From Malania oleifera (Eukaryota; Streptophyta; Magnoliopsida; Santalales; Ximeniaceae): a DNA stretch of 64,000 bases. Of this stretch, positions 1-11,357 are shown in pieces. Position numbers and translations under genes: made by a program. Under the pieces are notes generated by a model that was not told where the DNA came from, did no database searches, and saw nothing but the letters and a program-made list of their open reading frames with translations. The stretch is from the NCBI RefSeq assembly GCF_029873635.1, contig NC_080420.1, forward strand, positions 50,421,457 through 50,485,456, given 5' to 3'. The stretch's first letter is position 1; each line of letters begins with the position of its first letter.

Positions 1-519
1 ACATAAACATAACCAGTAAAACTGTATATCTCATTTATGGGAAAAACATGTATAATCAAAGCATGGCAAAACATACAGGATTCTCATAGCATAATTCATC
101 TCCTATAAATATAATACGAAAACAACTCTAGTAGGTTAGCTGACTGTTGTCATGTATTACCCCTACATGACTGTGTTGTGTGGCCCGAAGGTGGGACTTG
201 ACAATGGTTGGCTGACCATTACCAAGTCAAAAGTACAGTCTGTAAGTCCGATGGGTCTGCCAGACCTGGTCCGTACACTAGAGGTGCTCATACTTCTTAA
301 AACATCGACCATCCAACCTCACGCTATTCTGTACAGTAGTGTTAACACAAATATCATGATGAATCATGAACACATAGCAGCGGTACCGTGCAAGTGCTAA
401 CGTAGACCAAGCCAACCAGGTTTTGATACCATATAACATATAATCAAATTGTGATACATGGATATTTCATACTAATATTTGCCAAATTAATTATCACATC
501 ATTTTGCATATTTATATAC

Positions 520-805
520 AACATGAAAATCATCGGCCCGTACGGCAACATTTCATATTTTACCATAGCTCGGCCCATACGCCGGCACATCATATCCATA
601 GCTCGGCCCGTACGCCGAAACATCATATCCATAGCTCGGCCCGTACGCTGGAAAATCATATCCATAGCATGACTCGTACACTGGCAAATCATATGCATAG
701 CACGGCCCATATCACCAAATCATATCCATAGCACGACCCATATGCTGGCAAATCATATACATAACACGACCCGTACGCCGGCATATCATATAAAATTCTC
801 GGCTC
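520..805 (-). repeat. Degenerate ~32-bp tandem repeats inside the LTR
   Basis: About eight imperfect units of roughly 32 bp, each carrying a version of GGCGTACGGGCCGAGCTATG (minus strand) followed by an AT-rich spacer. The same array occurs in both LTRs of the 14848-24305 element, with different unit numbers. It lies downstream of the TATA box, so it would be transcribed. Confidence 0.85.
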
Positions 806-1423
806 ATACGCCAATTTTTCATTATAAAAATCCATATCTTTATCATATTCCCAAAAAATAGTATTTCATTATAAATTCTACTTATGCCACACGAAATAGG
901 TTTTTCGTATATTTAACATACCATAATTTTCAGCAGTATTTCCCAATATAAAACATATATATATTTATTTATTTATTTATTTTCCTGAAATCAGATGCTG
1001 TAATAACATACATATATTTCCATAAAATAATTAGCTTAGTTTATCCCCTTACCTAATTCCTGAAAAAACCTCCTAAGAAAACAGTCCTGCACCCACAGGG
1101 TTTCCTGTTCAATACCCTAAAAATGACATTTTTCATAACTAAACTTTAGTATTTCTACACGTACTACACTTTCTACAACTGTCAAGAAGTCAAATATTGA
1201 GTAGAAAGCCTTACCTTGAATTTAGGATGGATTTCGAACTAGTCCCACCAACGATCTACTCCGGCAGATATGTAGAGAACTTCCCCAGGAGTGTCGTGGT
1301 GGTTTTGGATCATTGATCCGGTGAAGAACGGACCCAGAAAACTAGAGAGAAGTGAGGGGAACCGAAGAGAGTGTGAGAGAGAGATTCTACGACCAAATTA
1401 AGATGAAATATCGCGTTAATTAC

Positions 1424-1625
1424 TATTTATACACTGGCCTTCGTCAACAAGCCACGTCACCTCGTCGACAAAGTCATGAAGACAACTTGTTGACAAACTC
1501 TCCCCTCGTCGACGAAATTTGGAATCACCCAAAACCCCTCTTGGTATTTTCTCGTCGACGAAGAGCACCCTCGTCGACGAGCCCAATATGTTGTGTCAGT
1601 GTTTGTTGACGAAGACCTGTTTACC
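1424..1625 (-). promoter_or_regulatory. LTR core promoter with TCGTCGACGA box cluster
   Basis: On the minus strand GTATAAAT lies at 1425-1432. Immediately upstream, from about 1440 to 1620, are seven or more copies or near-copies of the palindrome TCGTCGACGA (for example near 1470, 1508, 1553 and 1572). The arrangement repeats that of the full-length relatives. Promoter function is inferred from position and from general LTR architecture. Confidence 0.7.
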
Positions 1626-1693
1626 CCCTTTTTAATTTCCTTTTCTCCCTTCCTTTTATTATCAAAATATTATAATTCCTTTGGGTCACTACA

Positions 1694-3095
1694 TTCTCTC
1701 CTCCTTATAAAATTTCTTCCTCAAAATTTACTATTCACGTAACTCATCATCCTTTACAAGAAAAGGGATCTACTTATGTTATTACTTACCCTCACTTATG
1801 GTAGAGGAATACCGTGGTTACATTCCGAGTCCTGGGAGATTACATAAACAAAATAAAATTCTCCCAAAACTAAAAGGCTACTTACTAACTAAACTTTACA
1901 TGTACCTTCAAAAGAAAAATATTACCTATTTACTTATCAAATCTCTTAGAATAAATGCGGATACTTCTATTCTATCTGCTTCTCAGACTCCTAAGAAGCC
2001 TCTTCCACTACATGATTCCTCCACAAAACTTTTACCAAAGGAATTTTCTTATTACGTAACTTCTGCACTTTCCTATCCAGAATCTGTACTCGTACCTCTT
2101 TATACACCAATGAATCGCTGAGCTCTAATTCACGATAACTGATAATATGAGAAGGGTTGGTCTGGGATGTACTTCCTCAACGTGGAATACATCGTGAATT
2201 CTGGATAACACAGGTGGCAAAGTTAGCCTGTAGGCCATCGTCCCTACTTTCTCTAGAATCTCAAACGGACTGATAAACTTAGGACTAAGTTTACCCTTCT
2301 TCCTGAACCTTATAACCCCTTTCAACGGAGCTATCTTTAAAAATACATGATTGCTAATTTCAAATTCTAAATTCCTGCGGCGATTATCAGCATAACTTTT
2401 CTATCAGCTCTGAGTTGCGCTAATCCTTTCTCTGATGAGTTAAACTTTATCACACGCTTGTTGTACTAGCTCAGGCCCCACAACTCGCCGCTCACCCATC
2501 TCATCCCAAAACAAAGGAGAACGACATCTCCTACCATACAGTGCTTCAAACAGTGCCATACCGATGCTGGTCTGATAACTGTTATTATACGCAAATTCCA
2601 CCAGTGGTATGAACTGAGTCCAACTACCCCCAAAATCTAATACACAAGCTTGGAGCATATCTTCTAATATTTGTATCGTCCTCTCAGTCTGTCCATCTGA
2701 CTGAGGATGGAATGTCATGCTAAACGATAACTGAGACCCTAGAGCTTCCTACAAGCTCCTCTAGAAACGTGACGTAAAACGCAGGTCACGATCTAACACA
2801 ATCGATACTAGCACCCCATGAGAACGAACCATCTCTTGAATGTAGATCTATGCTAAATGGTTGAGGGAATAACTGATCTTGATAGGTCAAAAGTGGGCGG
2901 TCTTAGTTAATCAGTCTACTATCACCCAAATCGCATTCTAGCCATGTAACGCCATCGACAGTCCTGACATGAAGTCCATGGATATATGATCCCATTCCCA
3001 CTTTGGGATAAATAACGGCTGCAACTGACCTGTCGGCCTCTGGTGCTCAGCTTTTACCTATTGGCACGTCAAACACTGCGCTACATACTCGGTGA
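1694..3095 (-). pseudogene. Ty3/gypsy integrase and chromodomain remnant
   Basis: On the minus strand the translation runs through the integrase zinc-binding end (CLTCQ near 3070), the first catalytic aspartate block (WDHISMDF near 2990), and the downstream block with DGQTERTIQILEDML and FAYNNSYQTSIGMA (2440-2718). It then enters the C-terminal KGVIRFRKKGKLSP region (2125-2325) and a chromodomain-like tail (about 1975-2120). A small deletion near 2185 shifts frame right after FHV, and several stops interrupt the rest. Reverse transcriptase, protease and gag are absent, because the element is cut off at 3095 by CACTA sequence. This would be the pol 3' part of the element whose LTR is at 1-1693. 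Confidence 0.85.
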
Positions 3096-3468
3096 TTAAA
3101 ATCGTTACTAAAAGGCGAGTATTAGTGAAAGTTTGGTGTTCGTCACTAATAGTGACATATTAGTGATGATTATTAAAATCGTTACTAATACTTTGGCATT
3201 TGTAACGATTTTGAGCCAATGACATGTAGATTTTATAATGACGGAATTAGCCTTTTAGTGACAGCATAAAACCGTCACTAAAAGTGAAGTATTTGTGACA
3301 ATTGCTAAATTCGTCACTAATAAGTATTAGTCTCTGTAGATCTAGCGACTAATTTCAAACCGTCACTAATAGTCATCAAACCGTCACTAATACTAATTAG
3401 TGATGGTTTTTATTTTTATTTTTAGTGACTATTTGAAACCATCACTAATAATCTTATTTTTTGTAGTG
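3096..3468. mobile_element. CACTA (En/Spm) transposon end, truncated
   Basis: The segment ends in TTTTTTGTAGTG at 3457-3468, which read inward from the other strand is CACTACAAAAAA, the canonical CACTA terminus. The ~370 bp inside are filled with direct and inverted copies of an 11-bp subterminal repeat, TTAGTGACGG / CCGTCACTAA, at least a dozen copies. This subterminal structure is typical of CACTA elements. The other terminus is not visible: the left side at 3095 simply abuts gypsy integrase sequence, so only one end remains. Confidence 0.8.
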
Positions 3469-4100
3469 GAGATTGTGGTTATCTCAGGACGGTTATGTGG
3501 AGAAGGTGTTTGAGAGGTTTAGTATGACTTATGCAAAATCGGTAAGTACACCTTTAGCGAATAACTTTAATTTGTCTACTGCTCAATGCCCAAGGACGGA
3601 TAATGATATCTCAGACATGTCAAAGACCCCCTATGCTAGTGCTGTGGGGTGTTTAATGTATGTTATGGTATGTACAAGACTAGACTTGACACATGCAATT
3701 GATGTGGTAAGTAAGTATCTTTCAAATATGGGTAGACAACATTGGGATGCCGTAAAATTGATTTTTAGGTACTTACGAGGTACTTCTCTCTATGACATCA
3801 TGTTCGGCAAGCAATAGAGTAATCCACCAGTTGTGGGATTTGTTGATGCTGATTATGCAGTGGATCTTTATGGTAGGAGGTCTACAACAGGGTATGTATT
3901 CACCCTTACGGGAGGATCTATATGTTGGAGGTCCATGGTACAATCTTTGATAACATTATCAACAACTGAGTCAAAGTATATGGTAGTCTTCGAAGCTACT
4001 AAGAAAGCATTGTGGCTTACTGGTTTAGTAAAGGAGCTGGGTATATAATAAGGTGGAGTTCAACTGCATTGTGATAGTTAGGGTAATGTTGAAACAATAT
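3469..4100 (+). pseudogene. Ty1/copia RT C-terminus and RNase H fragment
   Basis: The frame from 3473 reads LWLSQDGYVEKVFERF, then GCLMYVMVCTRLDLTHAI, the region linking reverse transcriptase to RNase H in copia polyproteins. After a TAG at 3815 the frame continues with FVDADYAVDLYGRRSTTGYVF and LSTTESKYM, the RNase H signature block. The 5' side is cut by the CACTA end. The similarity fades by about 4100, before any LTR, so both ends are missing. Confidence 0.85.
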
Positions 4101-4337
4101 AATGTCATCACCATTTGGCTCCTCTTAACATGGGGATTCATCTTCAACCTTCAAATTGGCCAGAAGCCTACAGAAAGAATATTATTAGAACTATGGTCAG
4201 CCATCACTAATGACCATGGCGATGCCCAAAATTTCTGGATTTTTGGGATATTTATCCCTTCTAAATCTATAAATCAGCTCTTCTAATCCTATTCGAGTCC
4301 TCTGGAACCTCAAAATCTTGCCATGCACACTCAAAAC

Positions 4338-4368
<31 letters not shown>

Positions 4369-6057
4369 AGCATTTCTCTGCCTTTTTGGATAGTTTTCAA
4401 CCTTCTTTGGTCTAGAATATACTGACTCAACCAACTATTTGGTTTGCTTAAGAACACATAAAAATAGTCAATGACCCAAACATGATAAAGGTAAGGCCTT
4501 TTGATGTAAATATTTCCTAAAAATTAAACCTTTAACATGCTATAATGCGGAAAATTTGAATCTTCAATTTTCTTGCAAAGAACACCATGAAAGCAACAAT
4601 CTTGACAAAAACAAAAGGGATTATTGCAATTTGAACATTTATGCATATGCTCAATAAATCTTATGCCTATTTTCTTCAATTTCTTTTTTATTAATCACTT
4701 GTTTTCTCAATTGTCATACCTATCGATCCTAACATGCGTGAAAATATAAAATGTTCGTGAGAACAAAGTCTCCATTTATAAAGTACAAAACAAATGTTAG
4801 AATAACCAAAAACTAATAAAAAAAATTCAAATTAATTGAATTCATGAACTAATATAGTCTAAAAATATGACCTTATATTTAGGAGAAGTTTTAAATTTGA
4901 ATTTATATAAATTTAAATAAAATATACTATAAAATGCTATTAATTTTTATCAAAATTTAAATAAAAAAAAAAACTCAAAATTCGACAAACTTTTATGTTC
5001 CAAAGTTTAAGCATTAGTTCTTGAGCGAGATGAAGTTTCATAATGACAATTTGAGCAGGGGAAGAAGCTATACCCACTCTTTGAACCGAGATAAGACCCA
5101 TTAACTAATTGGATGGCTCAGCGTCCTAATCTAAACGCACAAGAGACGCATAAAGATGAGAAGAAATTTCTGGACACACCTTTCTCCACCAAATGGTGGA
5201 CCATTTGAAAGCTAACTATTTTATTAAGACAGCGGCCCCGGCGAATACACCAGCTGGTGCATTATCTCCACTTCTCAAACCACTTGTCATTTTCTAAAAC
5301 TTATCCTTACTTGAAATTGATTTTTTTAAATTAAAAAAAAATTAATCTTGTATATGAGAACCTGAAATCTGGATCTAAAAAATTTGGGAGATTTTAAATA
5401 AAAAATAATATTAATTTATATTGGCCTAATATTCAATATGCACGAATATAATAAAAAAAAATTAATTAATTTTTATATTTTCACATATTCATCATATAAT
5501 TTTTTATTTAATTTTATTTTTAACTCGTTTCATTTCATAATAACAAACAAGTTATAATTTTTTATTGGTATATAAAAGTTCAAATTTAAAAATACAAATT
5601 AGAATTTTTAATGTCACTAGTAGGTTATGGTGAAATTTATTATCCACTATTCATCAAATGTCAAATTAATTCACACATAAATATACCTTACAATTGGTGA
5701 CCTGTAAAGATTATCCTTCTTAAATTTTGTCCAACTAATACCAAGAATTCTAAAAGGAATACATCAATCAATCCAATAGAGATAGTCAACCGCTTGAATT
5801 TGTGATCCATCTTCAATTTTCATATAAAGCCTTACATACAAAACAACCATGAAATGGACGATTGTTATTGAAATTATGAAGCACTGAAATTGCTAATTAA
5901 AGTAAGTGAGTACCAATAAGCAGAATCATTAAAAACTTTTGCATAAAATTGAAAATCCTCCCGTCCATGGAAATCTTTCTAACTCGGTCCAACTTCAATT
6001 CTTGAGCTGACCAAATCCGCGCACTTCCCTTCCTTCAAATCTCAAATTACCAAAAAC
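4101..6057. other. Intergenic DNA without recognisable gene
   Basis: AT-rich DNA between the copia fragment and the proline-rich gene. It contains a (CT)n microsatellite at 4342-4368 and poly-A and poly-T tracts. There is a small GC-richer patch near 5190-5290 with the perfect 12-bp palindrome CACCAGCTGGTG (5246-5257). No coding or RNA gene is supported. Confidence 0.6.
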
Positions 6058-6489
6058 TCACCAAAGCGCCACCAAACCCACCAACCCCAACCCAACCAAC
6101 GCCGGCAACCCGGCAGCGAAGCTCTGGCCGCCAACCGAATTCAGGGGCAAGATGGGATACAAGTTCCCCGGCGGACCCGGCGGTATGAATATATCAGGCA
6201 CCACCGGAGACGGCGGGGTTAGGGCGGCAGGCGGTGGCGGGCATTCCGGGCCGACTGGCGGCTTCTTGGGAGTCGGCGGAGGAGGGGACGGGGACGGCGG
6301 CGGCGGCGGCGGCGGCAGCGGGGGTGACGGCGGCGGCGGGCTCTGGGTACACGGGAGGCACTTCACGCCGTTGACGGGTGCTGTCGGCGTTGGGTTCTCG
6401 TCGAGCTTCCGCGGAGCGGAGACGGCGGCTACGGCGAAGAACACGAGCAGTAGCGTAGGGAGATCTAAACGGTGGATCGTTATGTTCAT
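6058..6489 (-). CDS. Small secreted proline-rich (extensin-like) protein, probably GPI-anchored
   Basis: A 143-residue single-exon ORF, ATG at 6487-6489 and TGA at 6058-6060. Residues 1-24 form a signal peptide with a leucine/valine/phenylalanine core ending near VSA. A short KCLPC cysteine pair (about 43-47) is followed by a proline/serine tract of SPPPP and PPPPPP blocks (about 50-80). Another Cys-Pro block (PECPPPP) comes next, then a PPGNLYP segment. The C-terminus is hydrophobic (FAAGLPALVGLGLVGLVALW), consistent with a GPI-anchor signal. SPPPP blocks are hydroxylated and arabinosylated in extensins. The frame is intact, GC-rich in contrast to its surroundings, and has no retrotransposon similarity, so I take it as the host gene of this window. 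The exact function is unknown; a cell-wall glycoprotein role is inferred. Confidence 0.75.
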   Translation of the reverse strand: MNITIHRLDLPTLLLVFFAVAAVSAPRKLDENPTPTAPVNGVKCLPCTQSPPPPSPPLPPPPPPPSPSPPPPTPKKPPVGPECPPPPAALTPPSPVVPDIFIPPGPPGNLYPILPLNSVGGQSFAAGLPALVGLGLVGLVALW

Positions 6490-6760
6490 CTTTGACGATG
6501 GGGGGGAATAGAAATCCGATCAGGGAGGTGTAAATTCTGGGTTTCCGATCACATAAAAATGATTTTTGCAGCGGCTGATCTGATCTGATCTGGTCGAGAT
6601 GGAACGCGGACGAGGAAGAAGAAGCAGAATGGGATTGAGAGTTGCGTAAAGCAACGGGTAAGGTGCGTGGGAAATGGGAAATGATGTAGAAAGTTTAAAA
6701 GGTGAATTTTTGTGCTTTGTTTTTGTAAGAGGTTTTCAGCACTGAGGGATGTGGCAAAAT
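6490..6760 (-). promoter_or_regulatory. Probable 5' UTR and promoter of the proline-rich gene
   Basis: Upstream of the minus-strand ATG there are about 200 bp of mixed, CT-rich DNA. Near 6690-6705 an AT-rich CCTTTTAAAC motif could serve as a weak TATA element. No experimental start can be read from sequence; this is a positional call only. Confidence 0.3.
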
Positions 6761-8265
6761 GGAGTGATTGAGACGTGCTTTTATGTATGCTGGTAGTCTT
6801 GCTTTAGAAGGAAGTCATCTCGTAATATTTAAATTACCTTTTGGAAAACGACGTAGTTCTGAGACACTTCAATTAATCGCACATATTGATGATATCACAT
6901 ATAATATTTTGGGCGGTTTGGATTGTCTGAGAGCATCGTAGGGATGCCATTTTTTGGCTGGGTTTTCGGGGGGGGATCCTGACCGTCCGTCTGAGGATTT
7001 GCATGTAAATTAAATCTTCGCTGCTTTAGTTGATAATTAATTGATGATCGCAGGGCATATTATGAAGAGATCAATTATGGATCTTTCAAAAATGACGACA
7101 AAAACTTCCGTGTGAAAGAGGAAGTGGGACAGCACATCCCATTCCTATGACGATGAGGGGAAGAAATTTCCACTTTCTAGTTTCTACGAAACTTCAACGT
7201 CGCCATTTGGTCTACCACGTGTTATGCACATGCTCCTTTGAGTGACGCATCACTGCCGACCCCCCATTTCCATCAACATGTTCAATGTAATTTGCTTAAT
7301 TTGTCTTTTATTTTCAATTATATGCATATTTAAAAATGTGGAAAATAAAAATAAAAAATAGTTAATTTTATATAAATTCTTATATTTAGTTTTGTGCCTA
7401 CCTAGGGAGTTTTACTATTATAATATTTTATTGACCTTATTTCTAATTATTTTAACAAAATATTCATTTTTGGTGAATTAATTTTTTGAGTCTCATAGAG
7501 AATTTTTTATTTTGTGTCATTCAATGTAAGTAGAGAGAAATATTAATTTAATAAAGAATATATATATATATATATATTATTAATTTAAGGAAGGTAAGCT
7601 ATTTTTCAATAATTATTTTTATTGTCAATAATTATATATTGGCATTGTTTATGCCACATGCAAGATAGCCAGTACACGCTCCTCTTTTCTACTTCGTCTA
7701 TTTAAGGGAAGTCAATTATCACGAATCCTTTGCTCCTTCTTGAATCATCAAGCATGTTCCATTGCTTAATTTGGATTTTGACCTTCACTTTAAAATATAT
7801 TTTTATGAGATTTTCCTTTTAAAAAATAAAATATAAATATAATGTAGATAGAAAATTTTCAATTTTTTTTAAAACTAGCATTTAGCTTTCAGTAACATAC
7901 TTATAAATTTAAAAGTCCAAATTTTTTTTTAACAAATTATTTTATTTCATTAATATCCTTAATATTATAGAACTATTTCAAAATTATCTACGCATTGATT
8001 ATGTTTCTAAAATAAACTTCTCCATTTTAGTCATTGGAAATATTTTTTTTTAAAAAAAGTAAAGTGCTCAACATCAATGTTTTTTTTAAAAATTTTTTTA
8101 TAGAAGTTTTTTTAAACTAGAAGTCAAAATATTTTTACAGCATATTACTGAATGGAGGGGTCAAAATACTTAATTGTTCCTTTTTATTTTTTACATTTTT
8201 ATCATAATTTTTATAAATAAATTTTTAATAAATATACTTTCATTAATGCACTATTTAGAGGAATG
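6761..8265. other. AT-rich intergenic DNA
   Basis: No gene seen. Long A/T runs, and an (AT)n microsatellite around 7558-7577. The last five bases before 8271 (ATTTT) are the left target-site duplication of the copia element that follows. Confidence 0.6.
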
Positions 8266-8270
8266 ATTTT

Positions 8271-10014
8271 TGTTAGTCTTATTGGTTACACTATCATGAT
8301 TTATGTGTTTTGATGCTATTAATCTACTTCTTGTTCTTGGTGCATTCCATTTTTGCAAATTATGTTTAGTATAGGTTCAAGAGACAAATACTTGAAATAT
8401 TGGTCAAAAGGCAAATATTGGACCGAGTTGATGATTGAGGAAGGAAAGAGCAAAAGGTCACATGTTCGGATGGACTCAAGTACAACCAAAGGAAGCTCAG
8501 TGTAAAATCTTTGTAATGGGTGTGTGTTTGAGGTAGTTTATTTTATAACTCTTGCGAACGATTTTTGAGTAAGAGTTGAGCGAATGCATGCATACTGAGA
8601 TACATGAGTTTATATGATTTCACTAAAGTCACAAACTCAACATACATGGTTTTCAAAGTTAGATTAAAGAGTTTGTCAAAAGAATCTTAAACTCAAAGTT
8701 GTTTTCCAAAGGGATAAGTTTTAAAATATTTTGGTATTTTGAACATCTTCATACTTAGTCTCGTTTTATCAACAAGAGTCTTATGTCCTAAAGGTTCAAA
8801 GAAAGTCAAGTATATTTTCAATAAAGGCTATACAAGTATATAAGATATCAAAATGGTTTTTCAAATGTGTTTTCATTAACAAGATATCTTATACTCAAGA
8901 GAAAACCCATTTGGACAAGTATTAAATTATATTAGACTTAATATATTTCATATTCTTTTTTCCAACAATGTTTTAAGTGTTTAAAAGACTTTTTGGTTGG
9001 TTCTAAAACCTAAGTTATGCATCTATCAAATTTCCTAAATGCCCTTTGGTATTTGGGGCATAACCTTTACTAGAAGAGTCCAAAAAGCACGTTCTTGGTG
9101 TTCTTGGAAAGTTAAGAAAAAATCTTAGAACTTTTATGTTGATGACTTTTTTTGATTTAGGGCACTAGTCGACTAGAGCAGAGGACTAGTCGATCAGTGA
9201 TAGCCAGTAGCTAAAACATATCTTTCTGCTAGTGACTAGACAACTAGTGCAGGAGACTGGTTGACTAGTGGTCCCGTGAACAATGCAATAAAAGTTACAA
9301 AACAATTAGTTTTTTTTTTTTTTTTTGGGTAATTGCTCCTAACGGTCCAATAACGGTTAGTTGGATGTTTTGGCTATAAATAAAAGTCCATAGACTTGTT
9401 TACAATGGTTCTTGATCATTTTAATGAAATATATTTTTGAATACCAAAATCTAAGCACTTAGCGTAGCACTTTGCATCTTTGTCTTTCATTCACAAGTGC
9501 TCAATCTCTCTTGTTCTCCAATATTTTGTGAATCATTACTTGAGATATAAAGTATGAGGTTTGGTTTGTAATTTATATCAGCTCATTTGTGGAGCATCTT
9601 TTGTATTTCCATCATTTTGTAAAAAGGTTCTTTGTGAACCATTGTTGGTGAAGGTTCTTTGTGAATCAAAAGCTCTTTGTGAGCAGGTTGGGATTTGTTC
9701 CTGAGTGTAGGGATTTGTTCCCGAGTTATAAAGCTTGCTCCGCTGGTGAAGGAGTATTGATAGTGGATTCCTTGTCTTGGTGCTAAGGCGTGAACGTAGG
9801 TTTGGTGTCGAACCACGTTAACTACTGGTGTTAAGCTTTTCTCTCCCTACTCTTTATTTTATTTGTTTTGTGCATGATTTATATTTTGTATATTGTGATT
9901 TAATTGCTTGAATCTTGTCAAGAGTTTTATTTTGTTGACAAAATTTTAAATACATGAAAAAGAGTCCATTCACCCCACTCTTGGACTATATACTCCTGGT
10001 TGGGACATTTAACA
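8271..10014 (+). repeat. 5' LTR of copia-4
   Basis: Starts TGTTAGTC and ends TTTAACA. It aligns end to end with 31147-32893, with visible divergence of several percent, so the insertion is not recent. It holds the palindromic boxes, a TATA box and a GTAGG...CGAACCACGT motif (9795-9817). Confidence 0.92.
9160..9385 (+). promoter_or_regulatory. U3 CTAGTCGACTAG palindrome cluster and TATA box
   Basis: CACTAGTCGACTAG at 9163-9176 is followed by GGACTAGTCGATCAGTG, GACTAGACAACTAGTG and GACTGGTTGACTAGTG variants up to about 9271. TATAAATA lies at 9375-9382. The 3' LTR repeats the pattern at 32045-32185 with TATAAATA at 32268-32275. Confidence 0.7.
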
Positions 10015-10016
10015 AG

Positions 10017-10028
10017 TGGTATTAGAAC
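10017..10028 (+). other. Primer-binding site of copia-4
   Basis: TGGTATTAGAAC, two bases after the 5' LTR. It is a mutated form of the TGGTATCAGAGC motif complementary to initiator methionine tRNA that most plant LTR elements use. Confidence 0.8.
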
Positions 10029-10076
10029 AAGGCACTTGCATTTTTCGGAGTAAAATCCAAAGCGTAAACGATCGAA

Positions 10077-11357
10077 ATGGCGTATTCAGTAAACACCTCC
10101 ACTTCCATTGGACAATCCATTTTTACACCACCATTGCTTGAAGGTACAAACTACCACGCATGGAAAAATCAAATGGCCATCTTCATTCAATCTTACGACT
10201 TGGATTTGTGAGAGATCATCTCCAAGGAAGACTTCTCAATCACAAAGAAAAATGAGGATATTCCAAAGGATTTATTGAAACAATCACCTAGCGAAAAAAG
10301 GTTAGTTGAACTAAAATTTAAAGTAAAGCATATTATTTTTTGTAGTTTAAATGATGATGTGCATAGTTTTATTTGCGAATGTCAAAATGCAAAAGAAATG
10401 TGAGATGTACTTGAAAACATCTATGGAAACACATCACAAAATGAACAATCAAGAATATGCATGCTAGTTAGAGAATATGAGATGTTTAAATTAAATGAAG
10501 ATGAAAAAATTTCATCCATGCTTACTCAGTTCACATACCTCATAAAAAATTTAAAGGCACATGGTAGAGTTTATTCATTAGACGATTATATTTAAAAAAT
10601 TATCCAATCTTTACCCAAGTCATCAATGACCATTGAAGAAGCAAGAAATCTAGAAAAACCTAAGATAGAAAATGGTCTTGCCTTAGATACACTTTGTGCT
10701 AATCACCAACGAATATATGAGGATGATATTGCATTCTTCACATGAAAACTTAAGAAAATATTAAGCAAAAGAATGCAAAAAAAAAAAAAGAAAAAAAAAA
10801 GAAAAAAGAAAAAGAAGAGTTATGCATTGAATGCCATTTTTGCAATAACTCTAGGCATGATATGATAAATTCCCCCCTAAATCAAAATAAAGAAAATTTT
10901 CTAAATAGGGATCATAATGCCATGAATGGTGCTACTTGGGATCGAATCGATGGATTAGCCACTGGTGACGAAAATGAGAAAGAAACACATTTCTGCTTCA
11001 TAGCCAATGAACTAGAAGAAAATAGTTCGGATAATGATGAATATATTCCTTCATATGATGAAGTAGTAAACAGTTGTGCAAAACTATTTGAAGAATTACT
11101 TTTGGTAAAAGGGAAGAGCAAAAATGTTGGGAAAGAGCTTACCTTATCAAAACAAAGGGAATCCTCATTGAAGGAAGAAAATGATTTCTTAAAAGGGAAA
11201 ATGAGAAGCTTTGTGAAAATTCTCAAAAAGAGCATGGGATTTTAGAAATAAAAATAAAAAATTTGGAGGAAAAATTGTCAAAATACAAAGGTAAGGAACC
11301 TTGTCTTTGTTCCTCCTTGAAAGATGAAAATTGCTCTTTGAAAAATGAAAATAAGGA
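10077..11357 (+). pseudogene. Copia-4 gag, first part
   Basis: The ATG at 10077 opens MAYSVNTSTSIGQSIF, followed by a gag core with YHAWKNQMAIF and KRLVELKFKVKHII. Stops appear near 10208, 10402 and 10594. A poly-A/AAG tract (about 10770-10815) may be slippage-prone. A zinc knuckle at 10832-10873 reads CHFCNNSRHDMINS, with serine where the last cysteine belongs. The following ORF (10862-11245) is acidic and then coiled-coil-like (KELTLSKQRESSLKEEN). The frame is cut at 11358 by a solo LTR and resumes at 13339. Gag forms the virus-like particle in this family. This copy cannot make a complete protein. Confidence 0.8.

Larger units (their letters stand above)
1..1693 (-). repeat. 3' LTR of minus-strand Tekay/Del-type gypsy element (cut by window start)
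   Basis: Read on the minus strand, this LTR begins TGTAGTGACCC at 1693 and runs out of the window at 1. It matches the two LTRs of the full-length element at 14848-24305 along its length: U3 box cluster, TATA, the CGTACGGGCC tandem repeats, and the block near 140-400 containing the 'gcggtaccgtgcaag' stretch. By comparison with those LTRs about 450 bp of the 3' end lie outside the window. A polypurine tract (AAGGAGGAGAGAA on the minus strand, near 1694-1708) directly precedes it, as expected for a 3' LTR. Confidence 0.9.

Noticed and set aside
520..805. CRISPR-like look of regularly spaced ~32-bp repeats
   Set aside because: Units are contiguous and decayed, without unique spacers, and lie in a plant LTR.
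1352..1609. 85-codon plus-strand ORF
   Set aside because: Lies across the LTR promoter and box cluster on the opposite strand; no domain.
4197..4457. Minus-strand ORF with an Arg-Glu run
   Set aside because: Produced by a (CT)n microsatellite; no conserved domain.
6152..6511. Plus-strand glycine-rich ORF
   Set aside because: Antisense shadow of the proline-rich gene; CCG/GGC repeats open both strands. Signal peptide and anchor-like end exist only on the minus strand.
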